64,000 nucleotides of DNA from Bradyrhizobium sp. AZCC 2262 (GTDB taxonomy: Bacteria; Pseudomonadota; Alphaproteobacteria; Rhizobiales; Xanthobacteraceae), in assembly GCF_036924535.1 (NCBI RefSeq), contig NZ_JAZHRT010000001.1, positions 5,208,001-5,272,000 on the forward strand, read 5' to 3'. This document shows positions 54,930-62,520 of the stretch, piece by piece. Within the stretch, counting starts at the first letter, position 1. Every line of letters starts with the position of its first letter. The notes under the pieces are model-generated. The model ran no database searches. It was given only the letters and a program-made list of their open reading frames with translations, and was not told the origin of the DNA. A program made the translations under genes and the position numbers.

Positions 54930-55295
54930 ATGATGATGAAGAATACCTTGCTTGGCTTGACAGCCGCAGTCTCACTTGTTGCCTTGACCTCCGTGGCGCA
55001 GGCTCGCTCGGCCTACGACGGACCCTGGGACTTGCTCTTCGTGACGCAGAGAGGCACGTGCGACCCCACCTATAACTTCTCTGTCAACATCACTGATGGA
55101 ATCGTTACCCATCCAAATCTGGTGAAATTCAGCGGCCATGTGGCGCGCTCGGGTGCCGTTCGCGCCTCGGTGACCGTTCATGATAAGTACGCGTCCGGTT
55201 CAGGCCGCCTCTCGAGTAATTCCGGCCGCGGGACATGGAGCGGTTATTCGGGAGGTTCGCGCTGCGCAGGATACTGGACCGCTCAGCGGAACTAG
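54930..55295 (+). CDS. Small exported glycine/serine-rich protein of unknown function
   Basis: A 121-aa protein with a signal peptide (LLGLTAAVSLVALTSVAQA) and a mature beta-rich part: SAYDGPWDLLFVTQRGTC, NFSVNITDGIVTHP, then SGSGRLSSNSGRGTWSGYSGG and SRCAGYWTAQ. Two Cys probably pair. Three in-frame ATGs stand side by side; GGAG fits best with the second or third (54933 or 54936). I recall similar proteins in rhizobia, with no known function. Confidence 0.7.
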   Translation: MMMKNTLLGLTAAVSLVALTSVAQARSAYDGPWDLLFVTQRGTCDPTYNFSVNITDGIVTHPNLVKFSGHVARSGAVRASVTVHDKYASGSGRLSSNSGRGTWSGYSGGSRCAGYWTAQRN

Positions 55296-55328
55296 CGTCT
55301 TCCCGTAGAGCCATGGAATATCGACGAA

Positions 55329-55847
55329 ATGAACAGAAACGGATCCAAAGCGGCCGCACCTGCCGCACGCGAGACCTCGGCCGGCTTCTCCGACGATGCC
55401 GTTTAGGCGCTTTCCGCGTCCTTCACGCGGCTTTTGGCGGACACGTTCGCCCTCTACATCAAGACGAAGAACTTTCATTGGCACGTTTCGGGGCCGCACT
55501 TTCGCGATTATCACTTGCTGCTGGACGACCAGGGCGAACAGATTTTCGCGATGACGGACGCGATCGCCGAGCGAGTCAGAAAGGTGGGCGGAGCCACGAT
55601 CAGATCGATAGGCCATATCGCGGGATGCCAGCGTGTGCGCGACAACGATGAGGCCTGCGTCCGACCTGCCGACATGCTGGAAGAACTGCGCAAGGACAAC
55701 GAGTTTCTTGTGGCAAACATGCGCGAGGCGCACGCGCTCTGCGACGAGAAGGGAGATCTTGCCGGCGCGAGCCTTCTCGAGAATTGGATCGACGAAGGCG
55801 AACAGAGAGTATGGTTTCTATTCGAGACGACCGGGTACGGCGGCTGA
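55329..55847 (+). pseudogene. dps: Dps-family DNA-protection/ferritin-like protein with in-frame amber
   Basis: From ATG 55329 the frame reads MNRNGSKAAAPAARE ... FSDDAV, hits TAG at 55404-55406, and then continues in the same frame as ALSASFTRLLADTFALYIKTKNFHWHVSGPHFRDYH to 55847. The ferroxidase-site His and acidic residues of Dps are visible in NFHWHVSGPHF and LLLDDQGEQIF, and the C-terminal helix is NWIDEGEQRVWFL. Reinitiation at TTG 55434 would lose helix A. It is likely inactive, unless TAG is suppressed or is an error for AAG, GAG or CAG. Dps stores iron and shields DNA. Confidence 0.78.
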
Positions 55848-56008
55848 GCGCCACCGTGCCGCGAGCGCGGCGCAATTGTCAGTCGGCCTACAGACGCAAT
55901 GAAGACAATCATTGGGCTTCAGGATCCATCGTCGATTGCAGCCACGGACTATTCCATAACCGCTCATTCCGCGAATCCGCACATCCAAGCTGCGACTTTG
56001 AAATCCCC

Positions 56009-56029
56009 TTTGATTTTTGGGAAATCAAA
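56009..56029. repeat. Inverted repeat TTTGATTT/AAATCAAA
   Basis: A perfect 8-bp inverted repeat with a 5-nt spacer in AT-rich DNA; another TTTGATTT lies near 56109. Confidence 0.45.
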
Positions 56030-56172
56030 CGGAGTTCAAACAAATCAACGGAAAATCAGCGGGAGGTTCCTGAAGTTTCTCCGATATTGCTCAGCCCCAA
56101 ACACCCGTTTGATTTCTTTTGAATTGAAATTTCAAAGAGCCGAATTCAAATTGTGCCAATGCTGCAACGCTA

Positions 56173-56195
56173 ACTTGAAAACCCTCTTTTCAAGT
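56173..56195. repeat. Inverted repeat ACTTGAAAA/TTTTCAAGT
   Basis: A perfect 9-bp inverted repeat with loop CCCTC, followed by a near-repeat ACTCAAGTTCAAG. It could be an operator or a hairpin upstream of the gene at 56388. No T-run follows. Confidence 0.5.
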
Positions 56196-56387
56196 ACTCA
56201 AGTTCAAGATTTCAAAACTCTCAAATGTCGCGGATAGTCCAAGGAATCTGGAAGCGCGCAGTTTCCCAAAATATTCGGTGTCTGCGCCTGGACCGTGTCG
56301 CGCTTTTGACCATCGTTGAAGGCATATTGACAAGTGCATTCGAAACGACATTGACAGAGCTTTATTGAAACCTGTAAGAAGGTCTCA

Positions 56388-57038
56388 ATGTACAAGCGTA
56401 ACCAGGCTGAGCTGGCGATCGCGCATTTGGTCGAACCGGACCGCGGTGCTCCGAGTTCGGGATTGAAGACGCGCATGAAACGCCTCCTCGAAACTGACCG
56501 GGGGCTCGGGCGTAATCCACGCGCCAACGATCCCGGGAAGACAAACTTCGCCTTTTTCAGGGATGCCACACCAGGCAGCGGGTTCGAAGTCTGGTTTTCT
56601 GGGTACGAGACATTCGCGTTGGCGCTTGGCTTACAGCTGATGCAGCACAATTGGCCACAGCGCTTTGCGGTTTCAATTTTGCGGCAAGTCAGGCCGGCCC
56701 TGGAGAAAGAACATGATCGTATCCTGCGAATCGATCGAAAAACCCTTCTCGATCCCAAGGAAATCAAACGCACGCAGCTACTCGGATCTCCGGCGTTCGA
56801 CACCTCCAGGCCCTCTTTTCTGGTCATCGTGTCCCATCACGGGCTCGGAGCAGCACAGGAAACGGAGCCCTATGCGTGCTCTGTCCAGTCTGATCTCAGC
56901 TCCGCAATCCGATGGGTTCGCGATAAGACCAAGGGCAAAGGAGGCGGTTCGAGCATGTTTGAACTGACCGTTCTCGCGCACGACCTGGCGCAAGCCCTCG
57001 CGCGAACAACCCCGCAAAGTCGCGGCCGCAAAAGCTGA
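56388..57038 (+). CDS. Unknown protein in an island-like segment (216 aa)
   Basis: ATG 56388 follows AAGG. I do not recognise the protein. It has no signal peptide or membrane helix. The N-terminal part is basic (LKTRMKRLLETDRGLGRNPRAN). A middle stretch reads SGFEVWFSGYETFALALGLQLM and a later one FLVIVSHHGLGA. It is 19 nt upstream of the methyltransferase gene, so it probably belongs to the same transferred unit. Its AT-rich flank differs from the rest of the window. Confidence 0.55.
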   Translation: MYKRNQAELAIAHLVEPDRGAPSSGLKTRMKRLLETDRGLGRNPRANDPGKTNFAFFRDATPGSGFEVWFSGYETFALALGLQLMQHNWPQRFAVSILRQVRPALEKEHDRILRIDRKTLLDPKEIKRTQLLGSPAFDTSRPSFLVIVSHHGLGAAQETEPYACSVQSDLSSAIRWVRDKTKGKGGGSSMFELTVLAHDLAQALARTTPQSRGRKS

Positions 57039-57057
57039 AGCAAATCCACGGTGTCGT

Positions 57058-58527
57058 ATGAATATGAACGCGAATAAAGAGTTTCCAGAACTGCGAGTTA
57101 ATGAAACCTTTTCAAAGGTTTCAAATACGATGGCGGCGGCAGAGGACCGAACTGTCTCACATGGCCCCGGCGACGACGGGAAGGTCGTGGAACGATCTGG
57201 CGCGCGCCAGATCGAAATGCTTCCGCTGAGCTGTCTCAAGTCTGCGAACCGGAACGCGCGAACGCATTCAAAGAAGCAGATCGAGAGCGTGGCAAATTCA
57301 ATTGTGCGATTTGGATTCACTTTTCCAATCGCTATCGACAGCCGCAATCGGATTGTCGCCGGTCATGGCCGTTTCGCGGCTGCCAAGCTGCTTGGTTTGA
57401 AGGCTGTTCCCGTTCTCCGAATTACGGATCTCAGCGAAATCGAGCTGCGCGCCTATATGTTAGCCGACAATCGAATCGCGGAAAGTGCGGGCTGGGACAA
57501 AGAGCTTCTGGCGATCGAACTCAACGAACTACAGATCGCGCTCCCGGAGATCGGCCTTGACTTGAGCATCACCGGCTTTGAGCCGGATGAAGTAGACGCC
57601 ATTTTCGGCGACTTCACTAAAACCCAAAATTCCAAAGACGAAATCCCCGAAATTGCACCGGATGCGACGGCAAGAGTTGGCGATCTGTATCACCTCGGAA
57701 AACACCGCCTCATCGTTGGCGATGCTCGCGAGAAGAATGTCTATGGCCGGCTCATGGGATCTGAAATCGCCGAAATGGCCTTTCTCGATCCGCCCTACAA
57801 TGTACCCCTTCAAGGCAACGCCGCGGGTCACGGCAAGATCAAGTACCGAGAATTCACGCAAGCGTCGGGCGAATTGACGTCTCCTCAATTCGTTCAATTC
57901 CTGAAGGATTCGCTTGGCAGCTGCGGGGGCTTTGTTCGGGATGGAGGCATCGTCTACGTCTGCATGGATTGGCGGCACAGCCCGGAAATGTTGGATGCGG
58001 GGGCCGCTGTTTTTGGCGAGCTGAAGAACATCTGCGTTTGGGTCAAGTCCAACGGCGGGCAAGGCAGTTTCTACAGAAGCGCTCACGAATTTGTCTTTGT
58101 TTACAAGAAGGGCAAAGCCCCTCATATCAATACGTTTGGATTGGGACAGAACGGCCGAACACGGACGAACGTCTGGAACTATGCAGGGGTCAACTCCTTT
58201 CGAGCGGGTCGGATGGACGATCTAAAGATGCACCCGACTGTCAAGCCCGTCGACATGATCGCCGACGCAATGAAGGACTGTTCGCGGCGAGGTTCGATTA
58301 TACTTGACAGCTTTTGTGGCTCGGGCAGCACAATCATGGCTGCCGAACAGGTCGGACGAAGGGCTTACTGCATTGAGATCGACCCGCGTTATGCCGATGT
58401 GGCGATACGCCGGTGGCAGCGCTCGACGAAAAAGGACGCCATTTTAGATGAGAGCGGGCAAACTTTTGACGAACTGGCTCGGTCCCGCAACGGTGAGGTA
58501 ACAAGGAAGAGCCGGGATTCAAGATGA
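57058..58527 (+). CDS. ParB-domain DNA methyltransferase (N4/N6)
   Basis: A 489-aa protein with a ParB/Srx N-terminal domain (IEMLPLSCLKSANRNARTHSKKQIE, RIVAGHGRFAAAKLLGL, LADNRIAE). A beta-class N6-adenine/N4-cytosine methyltransferase follows: catalytic FLDPPYNVPL at about residue 242 and the S-adenosylmethionine motif LDSFCGSGSTIMAAEQVGR at about residue 420. The order DPPY before FxGxG defines the class. Such proteins are common in prophages and islands and have no matching restriction enzyme, so it is probably an orphan modifier. Its stop overlaps the next gene as ATGA (58524-58527). Confidence 0.9.
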   Translation: MNMNANKEFPELRVNETFSKVSNTMAAAEDRTVSHGPGDDGKVVERSGARQIEMLPLSCLKSANRNARTHSKKQIESVANSIVRFGFTFPIAIDSRNRIVAGHGRFAAAKLLGLKAVPVLRITDLSEIELRAYMLADNRIAESAGWDKELLAIELNELQIALPEIGLDLSITGFEPDEVDAIFGDFTKTQNSKDEIPEIAPDATARVGDLYHLGKHRLIVGDAREKNVYGRLMGSEIAEMAFLDPPYNVPLQGNAAGHGKIKYREFTQASGELTSPQFVQFLKDSLGSCGGFVRDGGIVYVCMDWRHSPEMLDAGAAVFGELKNICVWVKSNGGQGSFYRSAHEFVFVYKKGKAPHINTFGLGQNGRTRTNVWNYAGVNSFRAGRMDDLKMHPTVKPVDMIADAMKDCSRRGSIILDSFCGSGSTIMAAEQVGRRAYCIEIDPRYADVAIRRWQRSTKKDAILDESGQTFDELARSRNGEVTRKSRDSR

Positions 58528-58700
58528 AAAAACGATCAAAGCCTATCCAAGGCCGGTACGAGGTTGGCTATGGGCGCCCCCCTGTGGCCGGGCGTTTTAA
58601 GCCAGGCCAAAGCGGAAACCCGAACGGCAGGCCGTCGCGGCGCTCAAAACCCATGCCTGCCATGTTCGCACTGCTGAGCGAAGCTCTTCGGCAGAAAATT
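58524..58700 (+). pseudogene. DUF5681 protein, truncated at the 3' end
   Basis: It starts at ATG 58524 by ATGA overlap with the methyltransferase. The segment YEVGYGRPPVAGRFKPGQSGNPNGRPSRR is the DUF5681 signature, a phage/island family often placed beside ParB-methyltransferases and terminase genes. Homology stops near residue 58 (EALRQKI). After about 58,700 the coding potential is in another frame, that of an integrase tail, so the gene lost its 3' part at a deletion or recombination junction. The frame itself runs on to 58790. Confidence 0.75.
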
Positions 58701-59043
58701 CGGGTTGGCGCGCACGCATTGGGCCAGCGCAGACGCCGTGCAAAAGATCTTCAAGCGGCTATTCGAGGGCGTGGGCATGCACGGCTTTAATCCGCACAGC
58801 TTTCGTCACGCGCTTGCGGTTTTGGGGGAGCGGACTTGTCGAAACCCGGAGGAGTTCAAAGCCTGGCAGAACCTGGGGCATGAGGGGGTGCTTACAACGT
58901 TTTCCAGCTATGGGCCGGTTTCTGAGCAGCGGCAGGCCGAACTGATCAAGACGCTGGCAGCAGGACGACCGGAGCAGGGCATCAATACCGCTCTTGCCGA
59001 CAGGCTCCTGCAGGCGGTGCAGAGAGAATTGGCGAGCAGCTAG
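58700..59043 (+). pseudogene. Tyrosine recombinase/integrase, C-terminal remnant
   Basis: About 110 residues remain of the catalytic domain: GFNPHSFRHALAV holds the HxxR box, and LGHEGVLTTFSSYG holds the later His and the catalytic Tyr region. The first Arg and the whole N-terminal domain are missing; the fragment begins in a different frame from the truncated DUF5681 gene. It is a dead remnant. Its presence supports an integrated element that has lost most of its length. Confidence 0.75.
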
Positions 59044-59079
59044 GGCGGTGCTCGGTGATGGGCGCATTTGAGCGTTGTG

Positions 59080-59275
59080 CCTCTGCAGCTACCGGTTCGA
59101 CAACGGCCTACGGCTGCAGCTCGATGTGCTCAACCTCTTCAACGCGAAGACCAACCAAATCGAATATTACTATCTGTCGCGATTACCGGGCGAGCCGATT
59201 GACGGTGTTGCCGACCGTCACGTTCATCCCGCCGAACCGCTGGCGGTTCGCCTCACGTTGGCGGGTCGTTTTTGA
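59080..59275 (+). pseudogene. TonB-dependent receptor, last about 60 residues
   Basis: The frame ending at TGA 59273-59275 reads FDNGLRLQLDVLNLFNAKTNQIEYYY and ends RLTLAGRF. This is the closing beta-strand pattern of TonB-dependent outer-membrane receptors: VxNLFN near the end, and a terminal aromatic Phe. Nothing of the plug or the earlier strands is present upstream. It was probably left at the border of the integrated element when the gene was lost. Confidence 0.7.
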
Positions 59276-59282
59276 TCGCACT

Positions 59283-59402
59283 ATGTCGCTTGTTGGCATT
59301 CGCGTCGTATTGACCGCGTGCAGCTCGCTTCCGGTCTAACCCCACAAGCAGACATAGTCGCGGACCGTCGGCACGTCTCAAAAGTGCCAGAAGCCGACAT
59401 CC
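59283..59402. repeat. Dispersed intergenic repeat, copy 1
   Basis: The unit of about 120 bp starts near ATGTCGCTTGTTGG, contains AGCAGACAT, and ends CAAAAGTGCCAGAAGCCGACATC. Copies 2-4 at 60319, 61726 and 62384 share this order: GTC(C/G)GCT..GGGTCA, then CAGCGGACA, then GAAAAGTGCCA. It fills the gap before aroE. Confidence 0.6.
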
Positions 59403-59493
59403 TTGATTTCGCATGATATGAACGTGTTCCCGACGGCGTGCTGTACGCGGAACCGGCCGTCGCCAAGCACTTTGGCAGAAAGGCAACTTGACC

Positions 59494-60318
59494 ATGACTG
59501 ATCGATACGCCGTCATCGGCAATCCCATCGGCCACTCCAAGTCGCCTCTGATCCATCGTGCATTCGCACAGCAGACCGGCCAAGAGCTCGAATATACGGC
59601 GATCGAGGCCCCCGAAGGGGGCTTCGCGGCAGCTGTAGACGCCTTCCGCCACAAGGGCGCACGCGGCTTGAACATCACCGCACCGTTCAAGCTCGATGCC
59701 TTTTCCTATGCAACCAAGTTGCTCGACCGCGCGCGTCTTGCGGGTGCCACCAATGCGATGTCCTTCGTTGGCGATGTGGTCGAGGCTGACAACTTTGACG
59801 GCGTCGGCCTGTTGCGTGATATCGAATACAACCAAGGCATTCCCCTGCAAGGCAAGCGCGTCTTACTGTTGGGGTCAGGTGGTGCGGCGCGCGGCGCCTT
59901 GCTGCCCTTTTTGGAAGCCAGACCGGCAGAGCTTGTGATCATAAATCGGACGTTTGAGAAAGCGCGGTCGCTCGCTGAAGCCTTTGGCTCGTATGGCTCG
60001 GTCATCGCGAGCGGTTATGACAGACTAAAGGATGCGGAACGCTATGATGTCGTGATCAACGCCACGTCGGCGAGCTTGCGGGGCGAAGCTCTCCCGGTCT
60101 CAGCAAACCTCTTCAGTAATGCCTCGCTCGCCTACGAACTCGCCTATGGCAAGGGGTTGACCCCATTCTTGCGCCTTGCCCGCGAATCGGGCGTCGCCCG
60201 AGTTTGCGACGGCGTCGGCATGCTCGTCGAGCAAGCCGCCGAGGCTTTCGCTTGGTGGCGCGGGGTAAGGCCGGCAACAGCCGAGGTTATTGCTAAACTG
60301 ACTGTCCCGTTGACGTGA
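59494..60318 (+). CDS. aroE: Shikimate dehydrogenase family protein
   Basis: A 274-aa NADP-dependent dehydrogenase of the shikimate pathway family (3-dehydroshikimate to shikimate). ATG 59494 is chosen over TTG 59488. The shikimate-binding start is YAVIGNPIGHSKSPLIH. The catalytic Lys is in GLNITAPFK (usually NVTVPFK) and the Asp in NFDGVG (usually NTDG). The Rossmann motif is LLLGSGGAARGALL, followed by the basic NRTFEKA for NADP. The variant residues at two motifs suggest a paralogue with a related substrate, such as quinate, or simple divergence. It stands alone with no other aro genes. Confidence 0.88.
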   Translation: MTDRYAVIGNPIGHSKSPLIHRAFAQQTGQELEYTAIEAPEGGFAAAVDAFRHKGARGLNITAPFKLDAFSYATKLLDRARLAGATNAMSFVGDVVEADNFDGVGLLRDIEYNQGIPLQGKRVLLLGSGGAARGALLPFLEARPAELVIINRTFEKARSLAEAFGSYGSVIASGYDRLKDAERYDVVINATSASLRGEALPVSANLFSNASLAYELAYGKGLTPFLRLARESGVARVCDGVGMLVEQAAEAFAWWRGVRPATAEVIAKLTVPLT

Positions 60319-60436
60319 ATGTCGGCTTTGGGTCAAAAGGCGACCTTCGAGCGCAGCTGATTTAGGTCTGTTCAACCCCCAACAGCGGACACCGGAAGAC
60401 TGCCGCAGCACGTCCGAAAAGTGCCAGAACCGGACC
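60319..60436. repeat. Dispersed intergenic repeat, copy 2
   Basis: It begins at the base after the aroE stop: ATGTCGGCTTTGGGTCAAAAGG, CCAACAGCGGACACC in the middle, and GTCCGAAAAGTGCCAGAACC at the end. Confidence 0.65.
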
Positions 60437-60592
60437 GCACATGCCCCTCTATGAAGAGAGCGATGCGACGCGAGCCGCCAGACTATACGGCCGGCGCCTC
60501 CGATGCCTACTCAAAGCACATTCAGGCGTTGGGGCCGACGCTCCTAAGCATGACCTTGTCCCGGTGATGGCGTGGCGCGGTTTCATGCCCGC

Positions 60593-61558
60593 TCACGGAT
60601 CGCGAGATGCAAGGTACGCTACAATCGCGAGAAGGTCCTGCTCGTCGAGATTGGCTACGACTTGGGCCATTAACGGGCTCCATTCTCCCGTTCGGGCGCC
60701 GTGCTGGAAGTCATAGAGCTGCCGGAACATGTAGCTCGGTGAGCGGCCGGCGATGCTCGGCAATGGCCCGAGCCCCTTGAGCTCCGGCCCGTGGCACGTG
60801 CCGCATACGATCGTCTTTCCCGACTCGCCTTTCACCAGTGCCTCGCCTTTCGCTAGGCTGCCGACCGGCACATAGGCAGTGAAGGTCGAACGCGGATCGC
60901 GGCTCTCGAAACGGTGCAGGTCGTCGGGGATTTCGAGAATGCGTTGCCCAAGCGGCTCACGTTCACCGCCCTCCACCGCTGCCCAGAGGAACGCCGCGAT
61001 GTAACTTTTCGGCGCGGTGTCGCTCTCGACCACCTTGATGCGTTTGCGCGGCTGCAAGGCCGAAAAGTAGGCTGCCGCGGCTTCGATTTCGGCGTCAGTG
61101 ATCGGCTTAGAAAGCTCGATCATTAGCTTTGGCGGAATTCGCTCGGGGAGGGCTGTACCACGCGCCCCGCTCTTGTAGTCGGCCATCTGCTGGATGATGT
61201 AGCTCTTCGGCAGCCCTGCAAGGTCCGCGTTTTCCGGGCCACCAGGCCCGGTGGCGCGGTGACAATATCCGCATGCGAACACACCGGGTTTGCGGCCGTT
61301 CGCGACGATGTCCGGCAGCGCGCCGTGGTCGCTGGGGTGCCAAACCGGCGCAATGAAACGATCACGCAACTGGCTCCAGGTATAGCCGGCCGTGCTGTCT
61401 GGCACGCGAACTGGCTTTCCGTCATCGACGGGAGGCTTGTAGTCGGGATTGTTCGGCGTATAGGCCCAAGCGGGAGGACCGTCTGCGGCGGTCGCCATCC
61501 GCATCGCGAGCAAGCCACAAACGATCACAGACGAGAGCAGCGCGGGAACAATCCTCAT
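60593..61558 (-). CDS. Diheme c-type cytochrome
   Basis: A 321-aa exported cytochrome. A signal peptide (LLSSVIVCGLLAMRMATA) is followed by two class I cytochrome c domains, with heme sites CGYCH near residue 96 and CGTCH near residue 252. Each is followed by the cytochrome c4-like segments GLPKSYIIQQMADYKSGAR and GRSPSYMFRQLYDFQHGAR. The repeats show an internal duplication. It would carry electrons in the periplasm, probably to a dehydrogenase or oxidase encoded elsewhere. ATG 61558 follows GGGGA. Confidence 0.9.
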   Translation of the reverse strand: MRIVPALLSSVIVCGLLAMRMATAADGPPAWAYTPNNPDYKPPVDDGKPVRVPDSTAGYTWSQLRDRFIAPVWHPSDHGALPDIVANGRKPGVFACGYCHRATGPGGPENADLAGLPKSYIIQQMADYKSGARGTALPERIPPKLMIELSKPITDAEIEAAAAYFSALQPRKRIKVVESDTAPKSYIAAFLWAAVEGGEREPLGQRILEIPDDLHRFESRDPRSTFTAYVPVGSLAKGEALVKGESGKTIVCGTCHGPELKGLGPLPSIAGRSPSYMFRQLYDFQHGARTGEWSPLMAQVVANLDEQDLLAIVAYLASRDP

Positions 61559-61725
61559 TTTCAGTTCCCCGACTGTCCGAGCCGGCAGCTAAGGGGAGCT
61601 TGCCTCACCCATGAACTCCGGGCAAGCCATTCAACTGCGACGTTTGATCTCGGCGTTGCTGTGAACCCCCGCCGCGTTCGACGCGACCAGGGTCATTCAT
61701 CTATTCGGTCAAGCACGACACCAAG

Positions 61726-61846
61726 TATGTCTGGGTTGGGTCACAAGCCGAAGTTGGCCCGTTTGAACGGCAGGTCCGTTGTAGCGTCAGGAGCCGACAT
61801 TCATCGGCTCGCCCGGCATGGCCGGAAAGTGCCAAAAGCTGCCAAA
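61726..61846. repeat. Dispersed intergenic repeat, copy 3
   Basis: TATGTCTGGGTTGGGTCACAAGCC at the start, AGGAGCCGACATTC inside and CGGAAAGTGCCAAAAGC at the end, lying between the cytochrome c and MAPEG genes. It is more diverged than copies 2 and 4. Confidence 0.5.
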
Positions 61847-61847
61847 G

Positions 61848-62315
61848 TCACTGACGGAATGCAACAAACAGCGTCCAGCAACTCATAAAGATCAGGATCA
61901 GAGACCCGACCGTCCAGAGCGTTGCGCGTGTATCGTGAGTCCTTGCTGTGAAATAGGCGGCAAAATGCAACAGCCGAGAAGTGACGTAGCCATACAGCAG
62001 CCATTGGGCGAGCGTTATGGATGGCTCGGTCAAGATGAAGAGAAATCCAGCCGCCAAGAAGAACGGCAGATTTTCAAGATCGTTCAGCTGAATCCTCCGG
62101 ATGCGATCCACATATTCATTGGGCGCCAGTTGTTCAGCATTCGGATTGGGGTTGAGGATCGTCTTCTTGATGTCCTCCGGCGAGCGAAACCCGCCGTTTA
62201 CCTGCATCATCCGAGCAACCGTCAACCACGACATCATGACGGCTTTGAGAATCATTATACAGGCAGCGATTGCATAGGTATTGAAAAGGGCATTTTGAAA
62301 GCTGAGTTTGTCCAT
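61848..62315 (-). CDS. MAPEG-family membrane protein
   Basis: A 155-aa membrane protein with four helices. The MAPEG signature is RIRRIQLNDLENLPFFLAAG, preceded by helix 1 (NTYAIAACIMILKAVMMSWLTVARM) and followed by helices 3 and 4 (GYVTSRLLHFAAYFTA, LWTVGSLILIFMSCW). Members include microsomal glutathione transferases and prostaglandin E synthase; bacterial members are mostly uncharacterised detoxification proteins. ATG 62315 has AAGG 7 nt upstream. Confidence 0.88.
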   Translation of the reverse strand: MDKLSFQNALFNTYAIAACIMILKAVMMSWLTVARMMQVNGGFRSPEDIKKTILNPNPNAEQLAPNEYVDRIRRIQLNDLENLPFFLAAGFLFILTEPSITLAQWLLYGYVTSRLLHFAAYFTARTHDTRATLWTVGSLILIFMSCWTLFVAFRQ

Positions 62316-62383
62316 AGGCCGCCTTCGCGTTCCGACGATCCCGACTATTCAATCACACGAAAGGGCGCGTCGGCTAGGGTCCG

Positions 62384-62503
62384 AATGTCCGCTGTGGGTC
62401 AGACTCGGAAGTCCGGCGACGCAATCGCGACTTCCGCTCTTCCCCCAACAGCAGACATTTCTGCGGCCAGTTGTGACGTCCGAAAAGTGCCAATAGGCGA
62501 CAT
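62384..62503. repeat. Dispersed intergenic repeat, copy 4
   Basis: AATGTCCGCTGTGGGTCAG at the start, CCAACAGCAGACATT inside and GTCCGAAAAGTGCCAATAGG at the end. The final part runs into the 3' flank shared with the kinase at 25386. Confidence 0.65.
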
Positions 62504-62520
62504 CGATCACGGATGGCGGT

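Larger units (their letters stand above)
55848..56387. other. AT-rich 540-bp gap with inverted repeats
   Basis: Base composition drops sharply between about 55,990 and 56,240. It contains two perfect inverted repeats (56009-56029 and 56173-56195) and several TTTGATTT/AAATCAAA and CAAGTT motifs. The open frames across it look like chance. It marks the left edge of a segment with phage- or island-like genes. Confidence 0.5.

Noticed and set aside
55899..56237. 112-codon rightward frame in AT-rich DNA
   Set aside because: It is made of repeat-rich noncoding sequence with no start signal.
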